A DNA stretch of 18,345 nt from assembly GCF_002399615.1 (NCBI RefSeq), contig NZ_DHDZ01000018.1, positions 19,776 to 38,120 of the forward strand, read 5' to 3'. Position 1 is the first letter of the stretch. Every line of letters begins with the position of its first letter. Source of the DNA: Pedobacter sp. UBA4863. GTDB lineage: Bacteria; Bacteroidota; Bacteroidia; Sphingobacteriales; Sphingobacteriaceae. Made by a program: the position numbers and the translations under genes. Positions 1-8,439 of this stretch are shown here, piece after piece. Below the pieces are notes generated by a model. That model did no database searches. It was not told the origin of the DNA and saw nothing but the letters and a program-made list of their open reading frames with translations.

Positions 1-23
1 AGCTTACAGCAGAGCTTACAGCT
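1..23 (+). repeat. 12-bp TAEL-type spacer repeats inside hsdS
   Basis: Two consecutive 12-bp units of the form GAGCTTACAGC(A/T) encode E-L-T-A E-L-T-A; the first is cut by the window edge by one base. In the type IC enzymes EcoR124I and EcoR124II the number of such TAEL units (two or three) changes the spacer length of the recognition site. More units may lie upstream. The position between the two target domains and the following ARKKQYAYY sequence support the identification. Confidence 0.8.
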
Positions 24-695
24 CGTAAAAAGCAGTATGCGTATTATGGAGAAACATTGCTAACTTTTGGTGAGGAGGTGAAGCATTTACCCATGGATGA
101 TGAGAGTGTTGGAGCCTTTCAAAGAGGTAAACGCTTTGTGAAAACCGATTTACTTTCGGAAGGAATTCCAACTATTCATTATGGTGAAATGTATACTCAT
201 TACGGCATCTGGGCAGATGAAACAAAATCTTTTGTTAGTGAAGAACTAGTTAAGAGTAAAAATTTGCGTACAGCCCAAAAAGGTGATGTGGTTATTGTTG
301 CGGCAGGTGAGACAATAGAAGATTTAGGAAAGGGAACCGCTTGGTTAGGTGATGAAGGTGTGGTTATTCATGATGCTTGTTTTTCATATAAAACTGTTTT
401 AAATCCTAAGTTTGTTGCATACTTTACAAGAACCAAACAATTTCACGATCAGATTAAAAAGCATATTTCGTCGGGGAAAATTTCCGCAATAAATGCAAAA
501 GGTCTTGGTTCGGCGTTAATTCCAGTTCCTTCACTAGCCGAGCAAGAACGTATTGTTGGTATTTTAGACCAATTTGATACGTTAACCTATTCAATTAGCG
601 AAGGTTTGCCTAAAGAAATAGCGCTGAGACAAAAACAATACGAGTATTATAGAAATCGTTTATTAACCTTTCCTAAAAAAGAGGTAAGCGCATAG
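1..695 (+). CDS. hsdS: Type I restriction enzyme specificity subunit HsdS, 3' part (type IC)
   Basis: HsdS recognises DNA for the methyltransferase (M2S) and restriction (R2M2S) complexes. The reading frame is open from position 3 and continues leftward out of the window, so the TTG at 57 is not the start. What is visible begins in the central conserved region (LTAELTARKKQYAYY, then LLTF), runs through the second target recognition domain, roughly the 180 residues after that point, and ends in the C-terminal conserved region (RQKQYEYYRNRLLTF). The two conserved regions are clear copies of each other, as in HsdS proteins where they form parallel helices that set the distance between the two half-sites. 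SLAEQERIVGILDQFD is the usual helix entry after a target domain. The stop lies one base before the next start, so hsdS and prrC are transcribed together. The first target domain and hsdM should lie upstream. The recognition sequence cannot be inferred. Confidence 0.95.
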   Translation, partial: LTAELTARKKQYAYYGETLLTFGEEVKHLPMDDESVGAFQRGKRFVKTDLLSEGIPTIHYGEMYTHYGIWADETKSFVSEELVKSKNLRTAQKGDVVIVAAGETIEDLGKGTAWLGDEGVVIHDACFSYKTVLNPKFVAYFTRTKQFHDQIKKHISSGKISAINAKGLGSALIPVPSLAEQERIVGILDQFDTLTYSISEGLPKEIALRQKQYEYYRNRLLTFPKKEVSA

Positions 696-696
696 T

Positions 697-1839
697 ATGG
701 GGCAAACATTAACTCAAATAGCACAAAAACTTAAAGATGCGAATAAGAAAGTACAACTAATCTATGCCTTCAATGGTACAGGTAAAACGCGACTTTCCCG
801 TGAGTTTAAGCAGTTAATAGCGCCTAAAGGAGTTGATGTTGAGGAAGCCGAAGCATTAAAAATAATGTATTACAATGCATTTACCGAGGATTTATTCTAT
901 TGGGATAATGATCTGAATGGTGATACAGAAAGAAAATTGATAATTCGTCCAAATTCTTTCACAGAATGGGTGCTTGTAGAAGAAGGTCAAGAAAATAATA
1001 TTACGTCAATTTTCCAACATTACACCAACGATAAGTTGACACCTATATTTAATGAAGAATATGTTTATTATGATGAAGTCGGAAATGTTATAATCGTATC
1101 TGCTTATTCGGAGGTTACCTTCTCTATTAAAACTGGTGATGATCAAAGTGTTGATAATGTAAAAATATCCAAAGGAGAAGAAAGTTGCTTTATTTGGAGT
1201 GTTTTTTATTGTTTGCTTAATCAAGTAATATCTGTTCTTAATATTTCAGAAGATAGAGAAACAAAAAAATTTGATGACTTAGAATATGTATTTATTGATG
1301 ATCCTGTTAGTTCATTAGACGATAATCATTTAATTGAATTAGCGGTGAACTTAGCTCAATTAATCAAATCGAGCGAATCTGAAAAACTAAAGTTTATTAT
1401 TACGACGCACAATCCTTTATTTTACAATGTATTATTCAACGAGTTTAATAGAGAGAAGCGTATAGCTAAATATAGATTAGAAAAACTAGAAGATGGCACT
1501 TATTTAATGGAAAATTCTAATGACGCCCCTTTTTCTTATCATTTGTTTTTGTTATCGGAATTGGATAGCGTAATTAAATCGAGAGAAATTAAGAAGTATC
1601 ATTTTAATATTCTTCGCAATATCTTAGAAAAAAGTGCTACTTTTTTAGGATATGACCACTGGGAAGAACTTTTATCGAACGAAACAGAAGGTGCTCGTGA
1701 AGGTTATTACAAACGTATTATTAACTTTTCAAGTCACAGTAAATTTTCTGGTGAAGAAATCCCTGTAGTTTTGGAAAGTGAAAAGGCAATGTTAGAACGT
1801 ATTGTCGGTGATTTCAAAAAAAGACATGGATTTAAATAA
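697..1839 (+). CDS. prrC: PrrC-family anticodon nuclease (RM-associated tRNA-Lys nuclease)
   Basis: PrrC is a latent ribonuclease held inactive by its linked type I restriction enzyme. When phage inhibits that enzyme, PrrC cleaves the anticodon loop of tRNA-Lys and stops translation. The N-terminal two thirds is an ABC-type NTPase: Walker A with Ala24 in place of the first Gly (NGTGKT, 26-31), signature SKGEE (158-162), Walker B VFIDD (198-202), D-loop SSLD (205-208) and H-loop TTHN (236-239). The C-terminal third carries the nuclease triad as R307-x3-E311 and H347 within RIINFSSHS, matching Arg320/Glu324/His356 of E. coli PrrC. The 380-residue length is close to E. coli PrrC (396); from memory the shortfall is mainly at the N-terminus, and the E-to-H spacing is a few residues longer. 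The position between hsdS and hsdR is exactly that of prrC. The ATG follows the hsdS stop by one base. RloC is excluded because it is much larger and has a zinc hook. Confidence 0.93.
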   Translation: MGQTLTQIAQKLKDANKKVQLIYAFNGTGKTRLSREFKQLIAPKGVDVEEAEALKIMYYNAFTEDLFYWDNDLNGDTERKLIIRPNSFTEWVLVEEGQENNITSIFQHYTNDKLTPIFNEEYVYYDEVGNVIIVSAYSEVTFSIKTGDDQSVDNVKISKGEESCFIWSVFYCLLNQVISVLNISEDRETKKFDDLEYVFIDDPVSSLDDNHLIELAVNLAQLIKSSESEKLKFIITTHNPLFYNVLFNEFNREKRIAKYRLEKLEDGTYLMENSNDAPFSYHLFLLSELDSVIKSREIKKYHFNILRNILEKSATFLGYDHWEELLSNETEGAREGYYKRIINFSSHSKFSGEEIPVVLESEKAMLERIVGDFKKRHGFK

Positions 1840-1866
1840 AACCAATAACCAATTTCTAAAAATAAT

Positions 1867-4800
1867 ATGCCACAATATAACACCATAGCAGAAACTAACA
1901 ATTTCATTGTTTTAGATAAATACGATAAGTTCAGCATGCTGAATGATGCCCCTGCAAGTTACCAGACAGAGGCCGCTTTGGAGCGTGAATTTATTCAAGA
2001 TTTAATTAACCAGGGTTATGAAAATCCTTCGGATATTAAAACAATGGAAGCAATGCTTGCTAATGCAAGAGTGCAGTTGCAGGTATTGAACGATATGGTG
2101 TTTACAGACAAGGAATGGAAACGCTTTGTTGATGAGTATTTGGATAAACCAAGCGATAACTTGGTAGAGAAAACACGTAAAATACAAGACAACCATATTT
2201 ATGATTTTGTGTTTGATGATGGACATATCCAAAATATTTATTTGGTAGATAAAAAGAATATTGCCCGCAATAAAGTACAGGTTATTGCGCAAATAGAACA
2301 AAAAGGAACGCATGCTAATCGATATGATGTAACAATATTGGTTAACGGCTTGCCTTTGGTACAAATAGAGTTAAAAAAACGAGGGGTAGCCATACGTGAG
2401 GCTTTTAACCAAGTACATCGTTATACGAAAGAGAGTTTTAATGTAGATAATTCTTTATACAAATTTGTTCAGCTTTTTGTGATTAGCAATGGTACGGATA
2501 CCCGATATTTTGCCAATACGGTTGAGCGCAATAAAAACAGTTTCGACTTTACAATGAACTGGGCAAGGGCCGACAATTCTTTAATTAAAGATTTGAAAGA
2601 TTTTACAGCTACCTTTTTTGAGAAAAACACGCTGTTAAATGTTATACTAACCTATTCGGTATTTGACATTAAAAACACCTTGCTTGCCATGCGTCCCTAT
2701 CAGATTGCGGCAACGGAAAGAATTTTATGGAAAATTAAAAGTTCTTTTCAAGCTAAGAAATGGTCGACCTTAGAAGCGGGTGGTTTTATTTGGCATACTA
2801 CGGGTTCGGGAAAAACCTTAACCAGTTTTAAAGTAGCCCGTTTAGCTACGCAACTTGATTTTATAGATAAGGTGTTTTTTGTGGTCGATCGTAAAGATCT
2901 GGACTTTCAAACCATGAAAGAATACCAAAAATTTTCGCCTGATAGTGTAAACGGTTCAGAAAGTACAGCAGGTTTAAAACGTAATATTGGTAAAGACGAC
3001 AATAAGATTATTGTTACTACCATTCAGAAGCTCAATAACCTGATGAAAACGGAGGCTGACTTAGATATTTATCAAAAACAAGTGGTATTTATCTTTGATG
3101 AGGCTCATCGTTCGCAATTTGGTGAAGCACAGAAAAACTTAAATAAAAAATTTAAGAAATTCTATCAATTTGGATTTACAGGTACACCTATTTTTCCGGA
3201 TAATGCTCTAGGTGCTGATACGACAGCTAGTGTATTTGGTACGGAGCTTCATTCTTATGTAATTACTGATGCCATTCGTGATGAAAAAGTATTGAAGTTT
3301 AAAGTAGATTATAATGATGTACGACCAAAGTTTAAATCTATTGAAAACGAAATAGATGAGAAAAAATTAAGTGCTGCAGAATCTAAAAGGGCATTTTTAC
3401 ATCCAGTACGTATCAACGAGATTTCTAAATATATTTTACAAAATTTCAGGGTTAAAACGCATCGAACTTTAGGTGGTAGCAATGGCTTTAATGCCATGTT
3501 TGCCGTAAGTAGTGTAGATGCAGCTAAGAGTTATTATGAAGAGCTGAATCGCCTACAAAAGGAAAATGAGAAACCACTTAAAATTGCTACGATATTTTCT
3601 TTTGCAGCCAATGAAGAGCAAAATGCTGTTGGTGAAATTGCAGACGAAACCTTTGAACCTTCTGCATTAGATAGCAGTGCAAAAGAATTCTTAACTAAAG
3701 CTATTAATGACTATAACAAGGTATTTAGGACAAGTTATGGCGTGGAGAGCAAAGAGTTTCAGAATTACTATCGAGACCTTTCGGAACGTGTAAAGAATAA
3801 GGAGATAGATTTACTGATTGTGGTAGGTATGTTCCTTACAGGGTTTGATGCACCTACTTTAAATACATTATTTGTAGATAAGAATTTACGTTATCATGGG
3901 TTGATACAAGCTTATTCTCGTACCAATCGTATTTACGATACGACCAAAACATTTGGTAACATTGTTACTTTCAGAAATCTGGAGCAAGCAACTATTGATG
4001 CTATTACCTTATTTGGTGATAAGAATACCAAAAATGTAGTACTTGAAAAAAGTTATAAGGAGTATTTAGAAGGATTTACGGATATTGTTACGGGCGATGC
4101 TCGTAGAGGTTTTATAGATGTGGTAACGGATTTGAATGAAAAATTCCCTAATCCAGATGAAATTGTAACCGAGAAAGCTAAAAAAGACTTCGTAAAGCTT
4201 TTTGGAGAGTATTTAAGGGTAGAAAACATATTGCAAAATTACGATGAGTTTACACATTTAAAAGCATTACAAACTATTGATTTAAATGATGCTGAGGCTT
4301 TAGAGGCATTTAAAGAGACCTACTTTGTAACAGACGAGGAAATTGCGACGATGAAAAATATTTCGCTGTTACCAGAAAGAACTTTACAAGATTATCGGTC
4401 AACTTATAATGATATTCGTGATTGGTTGAGACGAGAGAAGAGAGGTAAAGAAGCTGAAGAAACTAAATTGGATTGGGATGATGTGGTTTTTGAAGTGGAT
4501 TTATTAAAATCGCAGGAAATTAACTTGGATTATATTCTTGAGTTAATTTTTGAACGGAATAAGAAGACCAAAGACAAGGTAACTTTAATAGATGAAATAC
4601 GTCGTGTAATTCGTTCTAGTATTGGTAATAGAGGAAAAGAAAGTTTGGTAGTGGATTATATTAATGAAACCGATCTAGATTCACTTCAAGATAAAGCTAA
4701 TATTATCGATTCGTTTTTTCAATATGCACAAATAAAGCAAAAAGCAGAAGCCACTGAATTAATAGTAGATGAAAATTTAAATGAAGAGGCTGCAAAGCGG

Positions 4801-4977
4801 TATATTACTGCATCGTTAAAACGTGAATTTGTGAGTGAAAATGGTAAAGAACTTAACGATCTTTTACCTAAAATGAGCCCTTTAAATCCTCAGTTTTTAA
4901 CTAAGAAACAGCATGTATTTAGAAAAATTAGTGCCTTCGTAGAAAAATTTAAAGGAGTGGGTGGCCGATTAGAATAG
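1867..4977 (+). CDS. hsdR: Type I restriction endonuclease subunit HsdR (type IC)
   Basis: HsdR supplies DNA translocation and cleavage to the type I complex. At 1036 residues it is close to type IC subunits such as EcoR124I HsdR (1038). The N-terminal PD-(D/E)xK nuclease has D154, E168 and K170 (QIELKK), followed by a Gln-rich helix near residue 180. The superfamily 2 translocase starts with a Q-motif-like RPYQIAATERI region, Walker A TTGSGKT (311-317), DEAH (411-414) and FTGTP about 25 residues later. The second RecA lobe contains GMFLTGFDAP and the motif VI-like QAYSRTNRIY. A helical C-terminal domain for binding the methylase follows. All catalytic motifs look intact and there is no frameshift. 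The gene begins 27 bases after prrC, so hsdS-prrC-hsdR look co-transcribed. Confidence 0.96.
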   Translation: MPQYNTIAETNNFIVLDKYDKFSMLNDAPASYQTEAALEREFIQDLINQGYENPSDIKTMEAMLANARVQLQVLNDMVFTDKEWKRFVDEYLDKPSDNLVEKTRKIQDNHIYDFVFDDGHIQNIYLVDKKNIARNKVQVIAQIEQKGTHANRYDVTILVNGLPLVQIELKKRGVAIREAFNQVHRYTKESFNVDNSLYKFVQLFVISNGTDTRYFANTVERNKNSFDFTMNWARADNSLIKDLKDFTATFFEKNTLLNVILTYSVFDIKNTLLAMRPYQIAATERILWKIKSSFQAKKWSTLEAGGFIWHTTGSGKTLTSFKVARLATQLDFIDKVFFVVDRKDLDFQTMKEYQKFSPDSVNGSESTAGLKRNIGKDDNKIIVTTIQKLNNLMKTEADLDIYQKQVVFIFDEAHRSQFGEAQKNLNKKFKKFYQFGFTGTPIFPDNALGADTTASVFGTELHSYVITDAIRDEKVLKFKVDYNDVRPKFKSIENEIDEKKLSAAESKRAFLHPVRINEISKYILQNFRVKTHRTLGGSNGFNAMFAVSSVDAAKSYYEELNRLQKENEKPLKIATIFSFAANEEQNAVGEIADETFEPSALDSSAKEFLTKAINDYNKVFRTSYGVESKEFQNYYRDLSERVKNKEIDLLIVVGMFLTGFDAPTLNTLFVDKNLRYHGLIQAYSRTNRIYDTTKTFGNIVTFRNLEQATIDAITLFGDKNTKNVVLEKSYKEYLEGFTDIVTGDARRGFIDVVTDLNEKFPNPDEIVTEKAKKDFVKLFGEYLRVENILQNYDEFTHLKALQTIDLNDAEALEAFKETYFVTDEEIATMKNISLLPERTLQDYRSTYNDIRDWLRREKRGKEAEETKLDWDDVVFEVDLLKSQEINLDYILELIFERNKKTKDKVTLIDEIRRVIRSSIGNRGKESLVVDYINETDLDSLQDKANIIDSFFQYAQIKQKAEATELIVDENLNEEAAKRYITASLKREFVSENGKELNDLLPKMSPLNPQFLTKKQHVFRKISAFVEKFKGVGGRLE

Positions 4978-5096
4978 ATAGCTTTTTGAAAGATTTTATT
5001 TTGAAAGATGGGTTTGATTTAGTATAAATTAATTGTTTAAAAGTTTATCTATTTATATTTTGCAAGCAAATTATTTAAACCGATACCACTATTATA

Positions 5097-6008
5097 ATGC
5101 TACTCTTTAAAACCAACAAACAAAACCTTGCTTCGCTTAAAGAAATACCCTTTAAGCTAGAGCGAGATTTACAAAAAGTATTCGAAGCCAATTTAAATGC
5201 GCTTACGCAATTGACATTGGTAAAATCGGAGTTTACGATTAAGAATTACCGTATAGATACCTTGGCTTTTGATGAAGAAGCGAAGGCTTTTGTGGTGATA
5301 GAGTATAAAAGAAGCAATAACAACAGCGTAGTTGACCAAGGGATTGCTTACCTTAATTTAATGCTCGATTATAAGGCCGAGTTTATTATAGAATACAACG
5401 AACGGTTTACCAAAAGCCTACGTAGAGATGAAATAGATTGGTCGCAAACGAAGGTGATGTTTGTTTCGCCTGGGTTTAACGAGAACCAAAAACAAGCCAC
5501 TAACTTTAAAGATTTAGCTATTGAGCTTTGGGAAGTAAAACAATTTGAAGGCGATATTATTACGGTTAACGCTATAAAGAAAAGCAAATCGGCACCGAGC
5601 ATTAAACAGTTGCAGGGAGCTGATGATACTGAACTGAAAAAGGTAGTTAACGAAATAAAGGTTTATACCGAAGAAGAACATTTACAAGGTAAAAGCGACC
5701 TTACAAGAGAACTCTATGAGCAGTACAAAGAAGCTATTATTAACCTTAACAGTAGTATAGAAATTGCTCCGAGAAAGTTAAGAATGTCGTTTCGATTAGA
5801 TAATAAAATTGTTTGCGATGTTCTTATACAACAAAATAGCTTGAAGTTATGGATTAACCTTAAAAGAGGCCAGTTAGATGACCCTAAGGGCTTAGCTAGA
5901 GATGTATCGAGCGTTGGCCATTGGGGCAATGGCGATTATGAAATTGCCATAAAGGATACCAAAGATTTAGAGTATATCATGAGTTTGGTTAAACAGGCAT
6001 TAATCTAA
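5097..6008 (+). CDS. PD-(D/E)xK nuclease-like N-terminus with C-terminal DUF5655 domain
   Basis: The N-terminal half has the layout of a PD-(D/E)xK nuclease: D54 in YRIDTLAFD, then E69-x-K71 in VVIEYKRS, then Q81 and Y85 in DQGIAYL, the QxxxY motif of NucS/RecB-like folds. The last 100 or so residues (about 195-303) match DUF5655, often annotated as a predicted transport protein; GHWGNGDYEIAI and the regular beta pattern are typical. A nuclease or nucleic-acid-binding role is an inference from the motif; no activity has been assigned to the family as far as I know. A 119-base AT-rich gap separates it from hsdR, so it may have its own promoter. It is followed after 21 bases by the AbiH gene, and both lie beside the restriction locus, which suggests defence. 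Confidence 0.8.
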   Translation: MLLFKTNKQNLASLKEIPFKLERDLQKVFEANLNALTQLTLVKSEFTIKNYRIDTLAFDEEAKAFVVIEYKRSNNNSVVDQGIAYLNLMLDYKAEFIIEYNERFTKSLRRDEIDWSQTKVMFVSPGFNENQKQATNFKDLAIELWEVKQFEGDIITVNAIKKSKSAPSIKQLQGADDTELKKVVNEIKVYTEEEHLQGKSDLTRELYEQYKEAIINLNSSIEIAPRKLRMSFRLDNKIVCDVLIQQNSLKLWINLKRGQLDDPKGLARDVSSVGHWGNGDYEIAIKDTKDLEYIMSLVKQALI

Positions 6009-6029
6009 TATCTATTTTAACGCATCCAA

Positions 6030-7244
6030 ATGAACAGATTAATATTAGTTGGCAATGGCTTCGACCTAGCACATGGTTTAAAAACCAGTTATAAGGATTT
6101 TATACTTTGGTATTTAGATGAATGCTTTAAGCGTGCTGGAATATATGCTAATGGTGAGTTTTATGAGGATGAGTTTCTTCATATATCTGTTATTGAACAC
6201 TACAGGCTTATGATGCTACGTGGCTTGTCAGGGGAGAAAGGATTAAGTAAATATTTGTTTGAGAAAGGTCTTCTAAAGTCTTACTTGAATTTCGAAATTG
6301 GTAGAAAATACGCGGCAGAAAGTAATATTGAAAAATACAAGCATGTTTCTGAGTTAATAGCTCATAATATATCTTATAAGTCAACTTTTTTAAAAACACT
6401 TGTTGATACATGCCAAGATTGCGATTGGGTTGATATTGAAAATGAGTATTTTGAACAACTAAAGAAATGCAAAGAAGCAGAAAATCTCTTCAATTTTGAT
6501 AAAGTAAAGCAATTGAACAGAGAGCTTGATTATTTAAAGAAAAAGCTGCGAGAATATTTAAAGGAGCAAACAAATCAAGATGTCGTTGTAAATCAGCAAC
6601 TTTTAAACATGATGTACAGTGATTTCGAGTTCAAAGATTTTAAAAGTATTGAAGGTTACGAAAGTGAAAGTAAATATAGAAGAGATTTAGGATATACATT
6701 AGATAACAAACTGCCAAAACATAAGCTATACTTTTTAAATTTTAATTATACACAAACGGTAAACTTATATAGGCAAAATGCTAAAAGTAATTTTAAATGT
6801 TATGGTGTTAACCATATACATGGAGAATTAGATAATGAATATAATCCTATCATTTTTGGTTTTGGTGATGAGCATGATAAACAGTATTTAGAGTTTGAAG
6901 AGCACAAAAACAATGAGTTATTTGAGCATATTAAATCTTATCAATATTTTAAAACAAATAACTATAGAAATTTAGCGAGTTTTTTAAATAGCGACAAATA
7001 TCAGGTATACATTATGGGGCATTCTTGCGGTTTATCGGACCGTACCATGTTTAAAGAAATTTTTGATCATGAAAATTGTAAATCGGTTAAGATATTTCAT
7101 TATGCGAAGAATAAAGATGAAAATGATTTTTGGGACAAAACCGTTAACTTAGGTAGACATTTTAGTAACAAAGGTCGCATGCGTAAACTTATTGTAGATT
7201 ATAAAGCATCAGATGCTTTTCCGCAGAGTAGTGCAGAAGCATAG
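6030..7244 (+). CDS. AbiH-family abortive infection protein
   Basis: The N-terminus (LILVGNGFDLAHGLKTSY, with GNGFD at 8-12) is the hallmark of the AbiH family, first known from lactococcal plasmid abortive-infection systems. Further family motifs are FLNFNYT (235-241), HIHGEL (262-267) followed by IIFGFGDE, and GHSCGLSD (330-337). The glycine-rich start resembles a nucleotide-binding Rossmann or SIR2-like loop, but the biochemical mechanism of AbiH has not been established to my knowledge. At 404 residues it has full length for the family and no break. The middle (residues about 140-190) is charged and probably helical. The ATG lies 21 bases after the DUF5655 gene and the stop 17 bases before the next gene, so the three may be one transcript. 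Its third positions are visibly richer in A/T than those of the susC region, in line with acquired defence DNA. Confidence 0.87.
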   Translation: MNRLILVGNGFDLAHGLKTSYKDFILWYLDECFKRAGIYANGEFYEDEFLHISVIEHYRLMMLRGLSGEKGLSKYLFEKGLLKSYLNFEIGRKYAAESNIEKYKHVSELIAHNISYKSTFLKTLVDTCQDCDWVDIENEYFEQLKKCKEAENLFNFDKVKQLNRELDYLKKKLREYLKEQTNQDVVVNQQLLNMMYSDFEFKDFKSIEGYESESKYRRDLGYTLDNKLPKHKLYFLNFNYTQTVNLYRQNAKSNFKCYGVNHIHGELDNEYNPIIFGFGDEHDKQYLEFEEHKNNELFEHIKSYQYFKTNNYRNLASFLNSDKYQVYIMGHSCGLSDRTMFKEIFDHENCKSVKIFHYAKNKDENDFWDKTVNLGRHFSNKGRMRKLIVDYKASDAFPQSSAEA

Positions 7245-7261
7245 GTTATATAAATTTAATA

Positions 7262-7612
7262 ATGAAAAAACTCCTTTTAACATTTAGCATTGCTTTAGCA
7301 TTTGGTACAGTTAAAGCCCAAACCACAGTTACAGCCAAAGAAGTGGTTAACTATGTAGGCAAAGAGGTTACGCTTTGCGACTCTGTTTACAGTACCAGAG
7401 CTATGGAAAACATTAGTTTGCTTAATATTGGCGGCAAATACCCAAAAGAAGTAATTACCCTAGTGGTATTTAAAAGCGATAGGGCTAAATTTGAAAAAGA
7501 ACCTACAGAGCTTTACGCCAACAAACGTATTTGCGTTACTGGCAAAGTAACCTTATATAAAGATAAATTGCAAATTGTGGTAAACGAGCCCAAGCAGGTA
7601 AAGGTAAATTAA
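7262..7612 (+). CDS. Small secreted protein, possible OB-fold
   Basis: This 116-residue protein has a clear signal peptide: MKK, a hydrophobic stretch rich in Leu/Phe/Ala, and a likely cleavage after VKAQ near residue 20. The mature part reads as alternating beta strands: KEVVNYVGKEVTLCDSV, ITLVVFKSD, KRICVTGKVTLYKDKLQIVV. This is the strand pattern of the small extracytoplasmic OB-fold proteins common in Bacteroidota; the OB assignment rests on pattern only. It has one cysteine in each of two strands. It starts 17 bases after the AbiH gene on the same strand, but its export signal and less AT-rich codons differ from the defence genes. It may therefore be the first backbone gene after the defence insert, and read-through from abiH is plausible. 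Confidence 0.7.
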   Translation: MKKLLLTFSIALAFGTVKAQTTVTAKEVVNYVGKEVTLCDSVYSTRAMENISLLNIGGKYPKEVITLVVFKSDRAKFEKEPTELYANKRICVTGKVTLYKDKLQIVVNEPKQVKVN

Positions 7613-7620
7613 TTATTATA

Positions 7621-7642
7621 AGCCCAAGCGGACGCTTGAGCT
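7621..7642. terminator. Hairpin between convergent genes (possible bidirectional terminator or interspersed repeat)
   Basis: AGC-C-CAAGC, loop GGAC, GCTTG-A-GCT gives eight base pairs with one mismatch. It lies nine bases after the stop of the secreted protein and 17 bases before the stop of the DUF2971 gene read from the other strand. There is no strong T-tract, so a dispersed intergenic repeat is an alternative. Confidence 0.45.
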
Positions 7643-7658
7643 AGAGTGGGAGAATGGA

Positions 7659-8339
7659 TTATAGTTTTTCAATAATAAATTTGTAGTTGTCCGCATCTTC
7701 CTTGGCTTGGAAAAATATGACCTCCGGATTAGTGCTGCTAATTAGCTTTTTTATTTTTCTTTTATGATAAGCGCTAACAGCGCTGCCGAAAATAATAGAT
7801 TTTAAATAATGTTTTTTGAGAGCTATCATTCGTTTATTAGGAATTATTAGACGATGTTCATTTTCATACTGCCATATTCTATATTTAGTAGCATAAAATG
7901 TAAAAACTTTCAATGGATCTTTAATAAAATTATAAGCTGGTCGCTTGCTTACATATTTTACAGGGTATAGGTGTTGTGCCATATCGTTGTCAAATTCAAA
8001 CTGTAAACAAATACCTCTATTTTGATCGGCATAGTGCGACCACATTAATATATTATCGCAACTTTTTGTAAAGCAGCTAATTCCTAGGTTATTTGACGAT
8101 TTCCAAAAAAGCTCTAATATTTGGGTTCTGCAATCTTGTGAATTAATATTACTTAGGTGCTCTGCTCCAGTTTTTTTAATAAAACCTTTTAAATGTTTAT
8201 GGCTCACTGTTATTGAAGAGAACTTACATTCAAATGTATCATTAAAATTTGTTGGCTTTCTCAGGTAGAGTTGATAGCTATCCAGAAACGCATAAAAATA
8301 TTTATTTATTTTTTTGTATTGATAATAATGGATATCCAT
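7659..8339 (-). CDS. DUF2971 domain protein
   Basis: The family is recognised from its ordered motifs: an N-terminal YYQYKKIN and LRKPTNFNDTFE segment, then the core ILMWSHYADQNRGICLQFEF (about residues 107-126), then TKYRIWQYENEHRLII and a final SIIFGSAVS. DUF2971 proteins have no assigned biochemical role as far as I know. They are common in accessory regions and near defence genes, which fits this place but proves nothing. The length of 226 residues is normal for the family and there is no signal peptide or membrane segment. The gene is AT-rich. It is convergent with the secreted-protein gene and has its own likely promoter at 8399-8406, giving a leader of about 50 bases. Confidence 0.82.
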   Translation of the reverse strand: MDIHYYQYKKINKYFYAFLDSYQLYLRKPTNFNDTFECKFSSITVSHKHLKGFIKKTGAEHLSNINSQDCRTQILELFWKSSNNLGISCFTKSCDNILMWSHYADQNRGICLQFEFDNDMAQHLYPVKYVSKRPAYNFIKDPLKVFTFYATKYRIWQYENEHRLIIPNKRMIALKKHYLKSIIFGSAVSAYHKRKIKKLISSTNPEVIFFQAKEDADNYKFIIEKL

Positions 8340-8398
8340 AAAATTGTTATAGATTAATTTACGTAAACCAAAAAATTAGATTGCCTTCTTACTATAAA

Positions 8399-8406
8399 CA
8401 AATATA
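8399..8406 (-). promoter_or_regulatory. Bacteroidetes -7 box for the DUF2971 gene
   Basis: On the minus strand the bases read TATATTTG, an exact TAnnTTTG. It lies about 60 bases upstream of the start codon at 8339. No TTTG -33 box is seen at the usual distance of 19 bases. Confidence 0.5.
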
Positions 8407-8439
8407 CTTTGTTGCTAGGGTGTGGTTCTATTTTATTGA

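Noticed and set aside
57..695. A complete HsdS-like gene starting at the TTG at 57
   Set aside because: The frame is open to the window edge and the residues before 57 (LTARKKQYAYY) are conserved HsdS sequence, so the gene is partial, not short.
697..1839. RloC or a generic AAA ATPase
   Set aside because: RloC is about twice as long with a zinc-hook coiled coil; here the length, signature residues and position between hsdS and hsdR fit PrrC.
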